Assembly (NCBI RefSeq): GCF_001598915.1
Contig: NZ_BDAP01000004.1
Span: 124,001-188,000 of the forward strand
Source of the DNA: Williamsia muralis NBRC 105860
GTDB lineage: Bacteria > Actinomycetota > Actinomycetes > Mycobacteriales > Mycobacteriaceae
Length of the DNA stretch: 64,000 bases
Direction of reading: 5' to 3'
In this document: in pieces, positions 1 through 13,895 of the stretch
How the letters are laid out: each line of letters opens with the position of its first letter
Numbering within the stretch: the first letter of the stretch is position 1
Notes under the pieces: generated by a model
Seen by the model: only the letters and a program-made list of their open reading frames with translations
Databases searched by the model: none
What the model was told of the DNA's origin: nothing
Program-made: the position numbers and the translations under genes

Positions 1-2115
<2,115 letters not shown>

Positions 2116-2149
2116 TGGTTTTATCCTCGATCCAATTGACTACACACGA

Positions 2150-2182
2150 AATCCGACCTGCAGATTCGGAGCAGGTCGGATT
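2150..2182 (-). terminator. Hairpin between hpf and secA
   Basis: A perfect 12-bp inverted repeat (AATCCGACCTGC / GCAGGTCGGATT) with a 9-base loop lies between the hpf stop and the secA start. There is no clear T-run, so it could be a weak terminator or an RNA-stability element. It would uncouple hpf from secA transcription. Confidence 0.55.
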
Positions 2183-2244
2183 CCATGGTAGCCACGGTCA
2201 GCGCCATCGCGGTCACGCGAGGCAGATCAGGTGCCTCTCGACGG

Positions 2245-3021
2245 TCAGGACAGACGGATCAATCCGTAGTCGAACGCATGGCGCCGGTACACAACCGTGG
2301 GTTTGTCGGTTTCCTTGTCATGGAACAAAAAGAAGTCGTGACCGACCAGTTCCATCTCGTAGAGCGCGTCATCCACGGTCATCGGAACCGCGTCGTGTTC
2401 CTTGATGCGGACGATCTGACCGGGGCCCGCGGCCTCGGGACTGTGGTCGGCCCATCGGTCGTCGTCGACCTCGCCGGCCGGTGCAGGCGCATTGCCGTTC
2501 AGGAGCGGATCAGCGGCGGCAGTCGCTTCGGCAACGGAGATCGGGGTGCGCAGACCGTGGTGGACCTTGCGCCGGTCCTTGGTGCGACGCAGACGGGATT
2601 GCAGCTTGGTGAGCGCCGCGTCCAGGGCGGCGTAGAAGTTGTCGGCGCAGGCTTCGCCTCGGACCACGGGGCCCTTGCCGCGTGCGGTGATCTCGAGTCG
2701 TTGACAGATCTTCGACTGACGACGGTTGCGTTCGTGGTGCAGTTCCACGTCGAAGCGGAAGATCGTGGGATCGAAACGTTCCACCCGGGAGAGTTTGTCC
2801 ATCACATGGATGCGGAAGTGGTCGGGGATCTCGACGTTGCGGCCACTGACCTGGACTTCGGCATCAGGTCGCGACGGCGCGTCAGAGGATTCGGTTCGTA
2901 TGTATATGCCGGGATCAAACGGATCGTGCGCGGCGGATTCGGGGGCACCTTCGGGGTCGACACTGGCTTGCTTGTCGACGCTGGATTCGGAAACGGCATT
3001 CCTGCCGACACTTGTCGTCAC
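2245..3021 (-). CDS. hpf: Ribosome hibernation promoting factor, long form (HPF/RafH-like)
   Basis: This 258-residue protein binds the 30S subunit and promotes inactive 70S/100S ribosomes in stasis. Residues about 50-155 form the S30AE/YfiA domain (EVQVSGRNVEIPDHFRIHV, then the basic KLQSRLRRTKDRRKVHHG stretch). The C-terminal dimerisation domain follows a linker (IVRIKEHDAVPMTVDDAL, ELVGHDFFLFHD, VVYRRHAFDYGLI). The start is GTG, 8 bases after AGGAGG; an in-frame ATG 51 bases upstream has no such site. Orthologue of Rv3241c, in the same place upstream of secA1. Confidence 0.93.
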   Translation of the reverse strand: MTTSVGRNAVSESSVDKQASVDPEGAPESAAHDPFDPGIYIRTESSDAPSRPDAEVQVSGRNVEIPDHFRIHVMDKLSRVERFDPTIFRFDVELHHERNRRQSKICQRLEITARGKGPVVRGEACADNFYAALDAALTKLQSRLRRTKDRRKVHHGLRTPISVAEATAAADPLLNGNAPAPAGEVDDDRWADHSPEAAGPGQIVRIKEHDAVPMTVDDALYEMELVGHDFFLFHDKETDKPTVVYRRHAFDYGLIRLS

Positions 3022-3304
3022 TTGCGATACCTCCTGGATCGGTGAACAGGACTTCCGGTACCGCGGCCGCAAGCGACCTGGTACCGGTCTGAATGTTCGG
3101 CATCACCTCCCCCCGTCGCCACCGTCGGTGGCCTTGGGTCTGGCAATCAGATCGCACCCCTGACGTTAGTCCGCCCGGCAGGTGTTCGCCACAGTTTCGT
3201 CAACAGGTGTTCACCTCCGACGGCGCGCCGCCCGACTTCAAGACCCCTACCACTGCGCCACGAAACATGTTCGGCGACAACGGATGAACGCACGGAAAAG
3301 CCCG

Positions 3305-3988
3305 TCACACTGCTGCGATCACGAGCACCAGGTGTACACCGATTCCTGCTCGATCAAGAACCCTGATCGATTCGGCCGCCGTCGCTCCGGTGGTCACCAC
3401 ATCATCCACCAAGACGACAGCGGTGTCGCCGGCCCGCGCGGTCGCGATCTCCCGGAGGCCACGCCCGCCGATGCCTATCGCGCCGGCCAGGTTCGCGCTG
3501 CGGGCAGACGCCGACAATCCGGCCGAATCGCGGGCCCACGGGGACGTCGTCAGGATTGGGAGGACCACCACCGCCGACCCCAGGTGCGCCGCGGCGGACC
3601 GGCAGATCGCAGTCACAGGATCGCCACCGCGCCGACGTGCCGAGAGCTTCCTCGTCGGAGCCGGGATGAGGACCAGGCTCGTGGCCATCGGCAACTCCGA
3701 CCAACCATCGAGGATCCGGAGTGCGTCGGCGAGCGCCCGTCCCAGCGGCGCGGCGAGATCGACGCGGCCGTGTTCCTTGAGTTCGAGGATCGCCCGGCGG
3801 CGCGGCCCGGTGTAGGGACCAACGGCATAGACCGGCACCACCAGTGGCACGCGGGTCTGCACAGCCGTGGGTGCGTCGGCGAGAAGGAGTGCGCAATGCG
3901 CACACCAGTTCAGGCCGGGTCGTCCACAGCCGCCACACAGTCGCGGCACCACCAGGTCGGCGAGGGCATCGACCACACGTCTGACCAT
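3305..3988 (-). CDS. comF: ComF family phosphoribosyltransferase-like protein
   Basis: The N-terminus has a four-cysteine zinc-ribbon (CGGCGRPGLNWCAHC). The C-terminal half is a type I phosphoribosyltransferase fold with the PRPP-binding loop VVLVDDVVTTGATAAES. The family is linked to DNA uptake in competent bacteria, but the substrate in actinobacteria is unknown. Start is uncertain: ATG at 3988 precedes the zinc motif closely, while an in-frame GTG at 4075 would add 29 residues and leave only 8 bases to lpqB. Neither has a strong ribosome site. It matches Rv3242c in position between lpqB and hpf. Confidence 0.88.
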   Translation of the reverse strand: MVRRVVDALADLVVPRLCGGCGRPGLNWCAHCALLLADAPTAVQTRVPLVVPVYAVGPYTGPRRRAILELKEHGRVDLAAPLGRALADALRILDGWSELPMATSLVLIPAPTRKLSARRRGGDPVTAICRSAAAHLGSAVVVLPILTTSPWARDSAGLSASARSANLAGAIGIGGRGLREIATARAGDTAVVLVDDVVTTGATAAESIRVLDRAGIGVHLVLVIAAV

Positions 3989-4083
3989 GCCGCCATCATC
4001 GCGGCGACAACCACTCGCACTGGCGGCCGCGCGACTCTGTTCGCTGTGGTTGTCCACAGCCCGGTGGTTGTCCACCGCAGGGC

Positions 4084-5850
4084 TCAGTGAGGCAGGACGG
4101 GGATTGCGCCCGACCCCATCGTCGGGGTGACCTCACTCCAGTACTGGTCGGGTTCATCGTTGGTGCTCCCGAGCCTGAGCACTCCGCGACTGTCCGCGGC
4201 GTAGATGGTCGATTGGCCTGCCACCACCGCGGTCACCGGCGGACTGAGGTTGCCGCTCGGCAGCGCCCCAGGTGGGGTGCCGTCGATCCGCAACTGCACC
4301 ACCGGTCCGTCGGAAGCACTCCTCGCGATCACGAGCATCTCGCTGCTCAACCAGTCGAGCGACACCGCCCCCGAGATGTTGAGCGCCGCGGCGCCCTGCG
4401 CGTTCGTGAGCACCGGCCTGCCGTCGGCCCGGTCCTCGATGACGGCGAGCACCACCTGACCGTTCACGATCATCGCGGCCCTGGCACCGTCCTGCGACAC
4501 CTGCAGTTCGGTGATCGGCCCCTGGGCCACCGCCCTGATGGCCGACGAGTCGACCTCCGTCTCGGTGATCTGTCCACCACCGGCACCCTGGGTCACCTGC
4601 GTGACGCGGGTTTCGTCGACAACTGCCCACATCGTCTGGTCGTCGCCGGCGAACGACGGCCGGGTGATCATCTCGCCCTCGAGCACCGGGGTGACGGCGG
4701 CGCCGTAGTCCCCCACCGCGAGCGCCAGGCGCGGCGCCGGACCCGGCGCAGTATTCTGCGACACCACCGCCACCCGCCTGGCGTTGGCCGAGATGTCGGC
4801 TGACAACAGACTGCGCGTCGACCCGAGCGCCCCGGGCACCGGTGTGACCGCATTGTCGGCCACCAGCGACAACGATCCGCCGCGGATGATGTGCAGTCCC
4901 ATCGGTGAGTCCGGTGCCGGGCTGGGATCGAGCGACTCCACATCGCTGGTCTGCCACCCGCCCGAGTGTCGTTCGTCGAGCGGTGCGCCATCGGCGTCGA
5001 TCACGTACGGCCCGGTGATGTCGGACTCGCTGAGCGTCCAGATGATCTGTGCCGCAAGCCGATTACGTTCGGCGTCACCCACACCGTTGAGCCCGGCGAG
5101 ATCGAGTCGGATCCCGCCCGTCGGCAGCGACTCGATCGAGCCGTGCAGCGACGACCGGGCCGGGAATTCGTTGGTGACAGCGCCTCGTAGGTCGTCGACC
5201 GGTCCGGCGATCAACAGCCCGATGAGCTGGTCGGCGAGCTGGTCGCCGCCGGAGTACATCCACCGGGGATCGGCCACCAGGTGCTGGTCGTCGGTGCTCG
5301 GGTAGTAGAGCACGTGCGGCCGGTACGACGACTCGAACTGTTCGCGGTCCATCACCACCCCGACCGGGAGCGGACCGTCTATGCGCCACTGCCCGTCCAC
5401 CTTGCGCAGCGACAATCGGGTCTCGATCCGTCCCGAGCTCGGGATCAGTTGGCCGCTGGGCTGTAGTTCACCCGTGTTCTCGCCGTTCACCCGCACCGTG
5501 ATGGTGTCGTCGGTGCGGTTGTCACTGAGCACGTTGATCTCGTCGAGCAGCAGTGCCCCACCCTGGTCGTCCCAGGAGTTCGACGCCTCCTGCGTGAGGA
5601 ACTGACGTGCCGCGAGATGGCCCGATCCCGGCTGCACCGACGCCTTGAGAAAGTCGCGGACCAAGGCCTCGGGGTCCATGTCCGGGCGCGGTGTGGGGAC
5701 GTTGCGGGTGGGCTGATGCCGTTCGAGCGACCCCAGCGGCTGCGGACTGGAGTTGTTCGGAATCGACACGCACGACGACAGCAGGGCCGCGGCCGCGATG
5801 ATCACCGCCAGTACGATTCCGGTCCGCAGGGTCCTCGATCGCTCATACAT
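4084..5850 (-). CDS. lpqB: Lipoprotein LpqB, MtrAB accessory protein
   Basis: Secreted lipoprotein of 588 residues. It begins with a short basic stretch, a hydrophobic helix and the lipobox LLSSC at about residues 24-28. A GerMN domain (about residues 70-330) and a C-terminal LpqB beta-propeller-like domain follow. In mycobacteria LpqB interacts with the extracellular part of MtrB and influences MtrA phosphorylation. The ATG overlaps the end of mtrB by 8 bases, so the two are translationally coupled. Longer in-frame upstream sequence lies inside mtrB and is not used. Confidence 0.95.
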   Translation of the reverse strand: MYERSRTLRTGIVLAVIIAAAALLSSCVSIPNNSSPQPLGSLERHQPTRNVPTPRPDMDPEALVRDFLKASVQPGSGHLAARQFLTQEASNSWDDQGGALLLDEINVLSDNRTDDTITVRVNGENTGELQPSGQLIPSSGRIETRLSLRKVDGQWRIDGPLPVGVVMDREQFESSYRPHVLYYPSTDDQHLVADPRWMYSGGDQLADQLIGLLIAGPVDDLRGAVTNEFPARSSLHGSIESLPTGGIRLDLAGLNGVGDAERNRLAAQIIWTLSESDITGPYVIDADGAPLDERHSGGWQTSDVESLDPSPAPDSPMGLHIIRGGSLSLVADNAVTPVPGALGSTRSLLSADISANARRVAVVSQNTAPGPAPRLALAVGDYGAAVTPVLEGEMITRPSFAGDDQTMWAVVDETRVTQVTQGAGGGQITETEVDSSAIRAVAQGPITELQVSQDGARAAMIVNGQVVLAVIEDRADGRPVLTNAQGAAALNISGAVSLDWLSSEMLVIARSASDGPVVQLRIDGTPPGALPSGNLSPPVTAVVAGQSTIYAADSRGVLRLGSTNDEPDQYWSEVTPTMGSGAIPVLPH

Positions 5851-7483
5851 GGGTCTGCCCCGAATCCCGGCTGCGTCGCATCGACGCCGGCTTGAGCGGT
5901 AGCGGACTGCCGAGCACCTTGTGTCCACGGACCAGCGGAAGCGTGAGCCTGAAACAGGCGCCCTGCCCCGGCTCTCCCCAGGCCTCGAGCCGGCCCTGGT
6001 GCAGTCGCGCATCTTCGACGCTGATGGCCAATCCGAGGCCGGTGCCACCCGACCTCCGGAAGCGCGAGGGGTCAGACCGCCAGAATCGGTTGAACACCAA
6101 CTTCTCTTCACCGGGTCGCAGACCGATCCCCTGATCTCGCACCGTCACGGCGACGGCATCACCGTCGCTGCGCATCGTCAGCGTCACCGGCCGCTGTTCG
6201 CCGTGGTCGATGGCGTTGGCCAACAGATTTCGCAGAATACGTTCCACTCGTCGTGGGTCGATCTCCGCGATCACGGGTTCGTCGGGGAGATCGAGGATCA
6301 GTTCGGTGTCCGTCTCGTCGGCAAGATGCTGCACCGTCCTCACCGCGGCATCGATCGGGATCGACATGTTCAGCCTGTCGGCGGCGAGTTCCGCCACACC
6401 GGCGTCGTGGCGGGAGATCTCGAGCAATTCGCTGAGCAACGTCTCGAATCGATCGAGCTCTTTGTCCAGGAGTTCCACCGAACGCTTGAGGACCGGCTCG
6501 AGCTGTTCGCGACTCTCGTAGAGCACGTCGGCGGCCATCCGCACGGTGGTCAACGGTGTGCGCAGTTCGTGGGAGACATCCGAGGTGAACTGACGCTGCA
6601 GACCGCCGAACTCTTCGAGGTGGGTGATCTGCTTCGACAGGCTCTCGGCCATGTCGTTGAACGACATCGCCAACCTGGCCATGTCGTCCTCGCCGCGCAC
6701 CGGCATGCGTTCTTTGAGGCGTCCGTCCGCAAACCTCACCGCGATCCTCGACGCCGATCGGACCGGGATCACCACCTGCCGCGACACCAGGATCGCGATG
6801 GCCGCGAGGAGCCCGAGCAGAACGATTCCACCGGTGAAGATCGTGCCCCGCACCAGCGAGACGGTGTTCTCCTCATTGGTGAGGGGGAAGACCAGATACA
6901 GCTCGAGGCCGGGGATGTCGGAGTTCGTCGGGCTGCCGATGATGAGCGCGGGACTCTGGTGCCCACTAGACCCCGTCACCGACGAGTATCGGTAGGCGAT
7001 CTGGCCGCCCTGCACCATCTGGCGCAGGTTCTCCGGGATCTCCCCCACCGGCCCGACGCCTGTCGGTTCGGTGGGTCCGGAGCCTGGTGCGAGCAACACC
7101 GTGTCGAAGGTACCCACCACACCCGATGAATCGCCCGAGTCGACATCGCGGTCGGTGAGGATCGACCGGGTCTGACGCAGCCGGTTGACCAGTGAGGTGT
7201 TCGGATCGGCGCCGGAGAGGTCGCGTTCCACAGCGACCCGGGTGCGGTCGAGTTCTTCGGTGGCGGCCTGCAACTTGAGGTCGAGCAGCCGATCGGTGAT
7301 CTGACTGGTCAGGACAAACGCCAGGATGAGGAGCACCACAAAAGACAGAGCGAGCGTGGACACGACAACACGCAGCTGCAGCGAACGCCGCCACAGCTGT
7401 CCGACGATCCTTCCGACCGCGCCCACCCGACGCATCCAGGGCCCGAATGAACCATTGATGCGGCGCCGAGGGCGTCCGATCAC
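5843..7483 (-). CDS. mtrB: Sensor histidine kinase MtrB
   Basis: Membrane sensor kinase of 546 residues for the MtrA regulator, controlling cell-wall remodelling, division and osmotic response. It has two transmembrane segments (about 37-60 and 215-235) around an extracellular sensor region, then a HAMP domain. The phospho-acceptor is His305 in [11 protein letters not shown]. The ATPase domain shows [17 protein letters not shown] and [10 protein letters not shown]. The GTG start overlaps the mtrA stop as GTGA. It is followed by lpqB with an 8-base overlap. Equivalent to Rv3245c. Confidence 0.97.
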   Translation of the reverse strand: MIGRPRRRINGSFGPWMRRVGAVGRIVGQLWRRSLQLRVVVSTLALSFVVLLILAFVLTSQITDRLLDLKLQAATEELDRTRVAVERDLSGADPNTSLVNRLRQTRSILTDRDVDSGDSSGVVGTFDTVLLAPGSGPTEPTGVGPVGEIPENLRQMVQGGQIAYRYSSVTGSSGHQSPALIIGSPTNSDIPGLELYLVFPLTNEENTVSLVRGTIFTGGIVLLGLLAAIAILVSRQVVIPVRSASRIAVRFADGRLKERMPVRGEDDMARLAMSFNDMAESLSKQITHLEEFGGLQRQFTSDVSHELRTPLTTVRMAADVLYESREQLEPVLKRSVELLDKELDRFETLLSELLEISRHDAGVAELAADRLNMSIPIDAAVRTVQHLADETDTELILDLPDEPVIAEIDPRRVERILRNLLANAIDHGEQRPVTLTMRSDGDAVAVTVRDQGIGLRPGEEKLVFNRFWRSDPSRFRRSGGTGLGLAISVEDARLHQGRLEAWGEPGQGACFRLTLPLVRGHKVLGSPLPLKPASMRRSRDSGQTHV

Positions 7484-8157
7484 GGTGGTCCGGCCTTGTA
7501 GCCGACCCCCCTCACCGTGAGAACCACTTCTGGGTTTTCCGGATCGTGTTCGACCTTGGCCCGCAGGCGCTGTACGTGCACGTTGACCAGCCTAGTGTCG
7601 GCCGGGTGCCGGTATCCCCAGACCTGTTCGAGCAGCACGTCCCGGGTGAACACCTGACGGGGTTTGCGAGCGAGCGCCACCAGGAGATCGAACTCCAGCG
7701 GGGTCAGCGAGATGGGCACGCCCTCACGCGTCACCTTGTGCGCGGGAACGTCGATCTCGACCGGGCCGATCGACAGCAACTCGGCCGGTTCGTCTTCCGT
7801 GCGACGTAGGCGGGCACGCACCCGGGCGACCAGTTCCTTGGGTTTGAACGGCTTGATCATGTAGTCGTCGGCGCCGGATTCGAGCCCGAGGACCACGTCG
7901 ACGGTGTCTGACTTGGCGGTCAGCATCACGATCGGGACTCCCGAGTCCGCCCGGAGCACGCGGCACACGTCGATCCCGTTCATCCCAGGCAACATCAGGT
8001 CCAGCAGCACCAGATCCGGCCGGATCTCGCGGACCGCCGTCAGCGCCTGAGTGCCGTCGCCGACCACGAAGGGCTCGAAGCCCTCTCCGCGCAGCACGAT
8101 GGTGAGCATCTCCGCCAATGCCGCATCATCATCGACAACCAGAATCCTGGGTTTCAT
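7480..8157 (-). CDS. mtrA: Response regulator MtrA
   Basis: OmpR/PhoB-type regulator of 225 residues. The receiver domain has the acidic pocket (VVDDD), phospho-acceptor Asp53 in LLDLMLPG, the switch threonine in MLTAKSD and the conserved lysine in MIKPFKP. The C-terminal winged helix contains LTPLEFDLL and [13 protein letters not shown]. First gene of mtrA-mtrB-lpqB; in actinobacteria the regulator is usually essential. Unlike in M. tuberculosis, it is divergent from tmk, with 105 bases between them for both promoters. Confidence 0.98.
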   Translation of the reverse strand: MKPRILVVDDDAALAEMLTIVLRGEGFEPFVVGDGTQALTAVREIRPDLVLLDLMLPGMNGIDVCRVLRADSGVPIVMLTAKSDTVDVVLGLESGADDYMIKPFKPKELVARVRARLRRTEDEPAELLSIGPVEIDVPAHKVTREGVPISLTPLEFDLLVALARKPRQVFTRDVLLEQVWGYRHPADTRLVNVHVQRLRAKVEHDPENPEVVLTVRGVGYKAGPP

Positions 8158-8262
8158 CGTCTCATCGTGTCACCGAATGGCCCTTATTTGTGGTTGACGC
8201 GCCGACCGGCCCATCCCACCGGGCTGCGGCGTTTGGCCGTCGAACGCGGCTACCCTGCAGGA

Positions 8263-8898
8263 GTGGGCGTATTGATAGCGGTGGAAGGTCTCGACGGCGC
8301 CGGCAAACACACGTTGGTCACCGGACTCGTCAACCGTTGGGCCACACAGGGTTATCGGGTGCAGACGTTGACGTTCCCGAGGTACAGCGAGTCCGTCACC
8401 GCGGACATCGCCGCCGAGGCACTGCACGGAGAGCACGGCGATCTGCGTTCGAGCGTGCACGCCATGGCGATCCTGTTCGCGCTCGATCGCCGCGACGCCG
8501 CGGAGTATCTGCGAAAGTTGTTGGCTGCCAACGACGCCGTGATCCTCGACCGCTACGTGGCGTCGAACGCCGCCTACAGCGCAGCCCGTTTGGGGCAGGA
8601 CGCCGATGGCGAAGTGGTGCAGTGGGTCACGACCCTGGAGTTCAGCAGGTTCGGACTGCCGGTACCCGATCATCATCTGCTGCTCGACGTTCCGACCGAC
8701 GTCGCTATCGGCAGGGCCAAGTCCCGCGCCGAGCTGGACGCCTCACGCCTGCGCGACCACTACGAGCGCGACCACGAGCTCCAGGAACGCACCGGACTCG
8801 TCTACCGCGCACTCGCCGAGATGGGCTGGATGTCGCCGTGGTCGCGCCTCGGCACCGAGGCAGATCCCGAGCTCGCGGACCGATTGATCGCCATCTAG
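8263..8898 (+). CDS. tmk: Thymidylate kinase
   Basis: Phosphorylates dTMP to dTDP with ATP. The product has the P-loop EGLDGAGKHTL, the DRY-type motif ILDRYVASNAAYSAARL and the nucleoside-binding TFPRYSES segment, as in Rv3247c (about 210 residues). The start is GTG at 8263, but TTG at 8272 (LIAVEGLDG) aligns with the M. tuberculosis start and has GGAG 8 bases upstream, so it may be the true one. The gene is on the opposite strand to mtrA and sahH, although it lies in the same neighbourhood as in M. tuberculosis. Confidence 0.93.
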   Translation: MGVLIAVEGLDGAGKHTLVTGLVNRWATQGYRVQTLTFPRYSESVTADIAAEALHGEHGDLRSSVHAMAILFALDRRDAAEYLRKLLAANDAVILDRYVASNAAYSAARLGQDADGEVVQWVTTLEFSRFGLPVPDHHLLLDVPTDVAIGRAKSRAELDASRLRDHYERDHELQERTGLVYRALAEMGWMSPWSRLGTEADPELADRLIAI

Positions 8899-9085
8899 CG
8901 ACGACCTCCCCGGGTTGCGCGATAGCCAAGTGCCGACCAGCGATCACAACTCGGTCAAGACACTGCAACGACAGCCGTTATGTCCGCTGCCGCATACCGT
9001 CGCATCACTAGCCTCTCGACCAGAGACCTAGGTCGTCCTCGAGAAGCACCCGCGCGGGACGATCCAGGTGGAGGGAGGTCAGCGC

Positions 9086-9577
9086 ATGAGCCTGACGCTG
9101 CCCCACCCCACCCAGTACGTACCCGTCCGCACCGCAGCCCTGCTCGCCCTGGTTGTCCTGGTCCTCAACATCGTGCTGGTGTGGTCCGCCCTCGCTCTGC
9201 GACCGGCCGAGGCCGGCGATGAGAGCCAGATCCGCGAACTGGTCCACCAGCAGATCGACGCACTCAATCGCCGCGACCCGGCCGCCCTCTCGCTCACGTA
9301 CTGCGATCAGCAGGGCGTCGTGGCCCACCAGATCGTCCAGGCCCTCGGGCCGACTGAGCGAGGAGCGCTCATCCGTGTCACCCGCATAGCCGACATCCAG
9401 TTCATCGGATCGGGCGACAACCAGATGGCAACCGCACACGTGACGCTGGCGATCGCCGGGCCCACGAACGGGGCCATCTCCGCCCGGCCTGCCGAACTCA
9501 CACACTTCAGTCGCGAACAAACCGGCTGGAAGATGTGCCAACCAAGCGATAGTGAATCACCAATCCATTATCTTTGA
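9086..9577 (+). CDS. Single-pass membrane protein with extracytoplasmic domain (Rv0361-like)
   Basis: A 163-residue protein of unknown function. It has a short cytoplasmic start, one transmembrane helix at about residues 17-40 (LLALVVLVLNIVLVWSALAL), then an about 120-residue extracytoplasmic domain. The domain begins with a helix containing QIDALNRRDPAALSLTYC and ends GWKMCQ, a pattern like NTF2/DUF4878-type domains. The two Cys could form a disulfide. The start is ATG after GGAGGGAGG. It is the first of three related genes on this strand (here, 9765 and 10647). Confidence 0.75.
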   Translation: MSLTLPHPTQYVPVRTAALLALVVLVLNIVLVWSALALRPAEAGDESQIRELVHQQIDALNRRDPAALSLTYCDQQGVVAHQIVQALGPTERGALIRVTRIADIQFIGSGDNQMATAHVTLAIAGPTNGAISARPAELTHFSREQTGWKMCQPSDSESPIHYL

Positions 9578-9764
9578 TTTCACGGAAACTGCCTCTCACC
9601 ACCATCACATGTCGGCAACGACCCGGCGTGTGGTCGACTCCACTGTTGGTGGGCGCCGGTATCCCCAGTAATGTTCGAACACAGCAAACCGCCGCTGCGC
9701 AAACGCTATTCACCACACACCGAGCTGACACCCCAGCCGCTCCCGAACTCGCCCGGAGGCCCCG

Positions 9765-10625
9765 ATGACGCAACCACCGCAAGGCCCCTACGGCTCGGGC
9801 GACAACCAGGGCGACCCTCGTTGGGGTTCCGGCCCGGGTGAACCCACCTGGGGCGGGCAACCGGGGCAGCAGCCGAATTGGGGCCAGCCCGGCGAACCCA
9901 CCTGGGGCGGTCAGGCCGGACAACAGCCCGGCTGGGGACAACCCTCGTCGCCCGGCGGCGGCGGACAACCGCAGTACGAACCTACAAGCGAGTACCGCCC
10001 GGGTGAGTACAACTCCGGCCAGTACGGCGGCTACCAGCAGCCGTACGGCGCCACCCCGCCGCCACCGGGAGGCGGCCCCGGCGGCCCGGGATACGGCCCT
10101 CCCTCCGGGCCGAAGCCGTCGAAGACGCCCTGGATCATCGGGATCGGGATCGCGGCGGCCGTGGTCATCGCCCTGGGGGTTGTGCTGTTCCTGGTTCTCG
10201 GCGGCGACGACGACGACCCGAAAGCCTCGCCGACGAGTTCGACGGAGACCTCGGAGACCACCGGATCGTCGGACACCACCGACAGTTCGCAGACGTCGAC
10301 CGCCGACGCCGAGGAGCAGATCGAGACGGCCGTGCGCGAGTACACGACGGCGTTCACCGCACGCGACTGGGACGCGGCGATCGCGGTCACCTGTGGCGCC
10401 GAGGAGGCGACGATCGAGGACATCCAGGCCAAGGACACCGCCACCGTCGGAATGAAGCTGAACTCGGTCACCGGTATCGATGTCACAGGGGACAGCGCGC
10501 AGGCAACCGTGTCGCTGACCTTCGTCGACCCGGACAACCAATCCGACCTCGACACCAATCGCTATACCTTCGACATGGAGAACCGCTCCGGGGACTGGCT
10601 GATCTGCTCGACCCGAGAAATCTGA
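9765..10625 (+). CDS. Pro/Gly/Gln-rich membrane protein with NTF2-like extracytoplasmic domain
   Basis: A 286-residue protein of unknown function. Residues 1-120 are low-complexity, with repeated GEPTWGGQ..GQQP units; a transmembrane helix at about 124-147 (IGIGIAAAVVIALGVVLFLVL) is followed by an Asp run and a Ser/Thr-rich stalk. The C-terminal domain (about 185-286) starts EQIETAVREYTTAFTARDWDAAIAVTC and ends GDWLICSTREI, resembling its neighbours. Disordered proline-rich tails of this type are common in Mycobacteriales envelope and kinase-substrate proteins; any role is inference. Confidence 0.78.
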   Translation: MTQPPQGPYGSGDNQGDPRWGSGPGEPTWGGQPGQQPNWGQPGEPTWGGQAGQQPGWGQPSSPGGGGQPQYEPTSEYRPGEYNSGQYGGYQQPYGATPPPPGGGPGGPGYGPPSGPKPSKTPWIIGIGIAAAVVIALGVVLFLVLGGDDDDPKASPTSSTETSETTGSSDTTDSSQTSTADAEEQIETAVREYTTAFTARDWDAAIAVTCGAEEATIEDIQAKDTATVGMKLNSVTGIDVTGDSAQATVSLTFVDPDNQSDLDTNRYTFDMENRSGDWLICSTREI

Positions 10626-10646
10626 GCGGTCCTCGGGAAGGACTCC

Positions 10647-11468
10647 TTGACCCACCCACCACCGGGCTCGTCGCCCTGGCGTGACCCAGGTCCGTCGGAG
10701 CCGTACGGACGGGCTGGCACACACGGTCAGCAGCATCCCGGTCAAGGCGGCTCACAACAGCCCGGCCCACCGAGCGGCCGGCATGGTGCCGGCAACGGAC
10801 CAGGACAGAACGGTCCATGGCAGGCACCGGGGCGGGGCCAGTGGGGGCCCGCACCCTCCGGTCAATGGAACCCGTCCCCACCGCCGGCCCAGCCTTTCGG
10901 GCAGCCGGCTCCATGGGGATCGCCTCCACCCCCGCCTCCACGAGGTTCACACAGCGGACTGATCGTCGCCGGAGTCATCGGCGTGGTGGTCGTGCTCGCC
11001 GTGGGGTTGGCCGCCGTCCTCTCGTTCAACGGCGGCAACGACAGCGACCCGTTCGCAGCACCGTCCTCATCCACCCAGGGCCCGGTCACCACAACCGGCC
11101 GACTGGACGGTACGGCCGAGGAAAATGCCGTCCAGGCCGCTGCGGAAAAGCGTGTTCAGCTCATCAACGACCAGGACGCGATCGGGCTGCACGACATGGC
11201 CTGCGCCGCGGACTCACGAACCGAGTCCGTGGCCGGGTATCAGCAACTCTTCGACCGCAACGGGTCGATCACCGCCCGCATCGACATCCAGGACGTCACG
11301 GTCAGCGGCATCGTCGGCAAGATCGACGGCGTGATGACGATCGAGTCCGAGACAGGCGAGGTGCATTGGGCATTCCGCAACGAAGAGGATCAGTGGCGCT
11401 TCTGCCCCAGCCTGTCCGAGCGTTCCACCGCCGACGAACCAGAAGGCGGCGGGATCATCACCGGCTGA
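10647..11468 (+). CDS. Pro-rich membrane protein, paralogue of the upstream gene
   Basis: A 273-residue protein with the same plan as the preceding gene: Pro/Gly/Gln-rich cytoplasmic tail (residues 1-100), a transmembrane helix (LIVAGVIGVVVVLAVGLAAVL), then an extracytoplasmic domain with AVQAAAEKRVQLINDQDAIGLHDMAC and a C-terminal RFCPS. The TTG start follows GGAAGGA closely, and the gene lies 21 bases after its neighbour, so the two are probably cotranscribed. Function unknown. It ends at a strong bidirectional hairpin facing sahH. Confidence 0.75.
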   Translation: MTHPPPGSSPWRDPGPSEPYGRAGTHGQQHPGQGGSQQPGPPSGRHGAGNGPGQNGPWQAPGRGQWGPAPSGQWNPSPPPAQPFGQPAPWGSPPPPPPRGSHSGLIVAGVIGVVVVLAVGLAAVLSFNGGNDSDPFAAPSSSTQGPVTTTGRLDGTAEENAVQAAAEKRVQLINDQDAIGLHDMACAADSRTESVAGYQQLFDRNGSITARIDIQDVTVSGIVGKIDGVMTIESETGEVHWAFRNEEDQWRFCPSLSERSTADEPEGGGIITG

Positions 11469-11493
11469 TCGCCATCACAGGCCCCGACAACAA

Positions 11494-11545
11494 AAATGGT
11501 GGGCCCCGAGGCGATCACTGAGTGATGCCCCTGGACCCACCATTT
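11494..11545. terminator. Bidirectional terminator between convergent genes
   Basis: An outer 10-bp perfect stem (AAATGGTGGG / CCCACCATTT) encloses a second helix (ATCAC / GTGAT). A-rich sequence on the left and T-rich on the right make it suitable for both strands. It separates the plus-strand membrane-protein genes from sahH. Confidence 0.85.
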
Positions 11546-11576
11546 CGGTGGTGGTCGTTACCTGTTCAGATGTAAA

Positions 11577-13055
<1,479 letters not shown>

Positions 13056-13095
13056 TAACCACTCCTCAAGTCCAACTTGGATGATGGGTACCAGG

Positions 13096-13794
13096 CTAAC
13101 GGGTGGATGAACCGACTCGGCCCCCGGCTGCGGCATCCACCACCGGCCCAAAGATCTCGGCCAGATCGTCTGCGACGTCGCGGTCGGCCTCGGGAGGCAT
13201 CGACACATAGCTCAGCGCCATCCGGACGATGGCACGGGCGATCCTGACCGCAGCCGTCTCGTCCGCCTGGACCCAGCTCGTCTGCAACAACACCACCACC
13301 CTGGCGCTGGCCTGCGTGATCAACGGCCCAGCATCGGTGGTGATCAGCCGGAGCAGATCCGGTTTCGCCTGCCCGGTGAGCAGCGACTGGATGAGTGGGT
13401 CGTCGGCCGCAGTCGCGAAGAAGTCCGAGAACCCCTCGGCCAAGGCGACTTTCGCCTGCCCCTCGTGCGCCAGGATCGCGGCCGACACCAGGTCCACGAG
13501 TTCGTCGGCCAACCGCAGCGCGTACGCCGAGGCAAGGCCCTGTCGCGAACGGAACTCGTTGTAGACGGTCTGCCTGCTGACCCCGGAGGCCGCCGCAACA
13601 TCGGCCATCGTGACAGCCGACCAGTCGCGGGTACGCAGGAGATCACGCATCCCGTCGAGGAGGCTGTCCCGCAACAGCTTCTTGCTCGCCTGCGCGAAGG
13701 GGGTCTGCGGCGCCGGGACCGAACCGACGTCCGTTGATGCTTTGCCCCGTGGTGCGTGGCGTGCCGACGCCGGCTCGACAGGGGGTTCAGACAT
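13096..13794 (-). CDS. TetR family regulator of the alkane operon (AlkU/AlkX-like)
   Basis: A 232-residue TetR protein. The helix-turn-helix is in residues about 60-100 ([24 protein letters not shown]). The ligand-binding domain matches the regulators found after alkB-rubredoxin genes in Rhodococcus, Gordonia and Mycobacterium (Rv3249c). In that family the protein represses its own alkB operon and is released by fatty-acid-type ligands; here this is inferred from position. Start taken at the ATG before SEPPVEPAS; upstream in-frame sequence is basic and low-complexity. Confidence 0.88.
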   Translation of the reverse strand: MSEPPVEPASARHAPRGKASTDVGSVPAPQTPFAQASKKLLRDSLLDGMRDLLRTRDWSAVTMADVAAASGVSRQTVYNEFRSRQGLASAYALRLADELVDLVSAAILAHEGQAKVALAEGFSDFFATAADDPLIQSLLTGQAKPDLLRLITTDAGPLITQASARVVVLLQTSWVQADETAAVRIARAIVRMALSYVSMPPEADRDVADDLAEIFGPVVDAAAGGRVGSSTR

Positions 13795-13895
13795 GCGGTC
13801 AGGATATCGGTCGGCGGCAGTGCGCCCGTCGGCCCGTGTGCGCGTGCCCGCGCGCACCGCGACACCGGGCCGCAACGGCACCACCGCATCGGCGG

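Noticed and set aside
13056..13095. SAH or SAM riboswitch before sahH
   Set aside because: The gap is only 40 bases and lacks a structured aptamer-like sequence.
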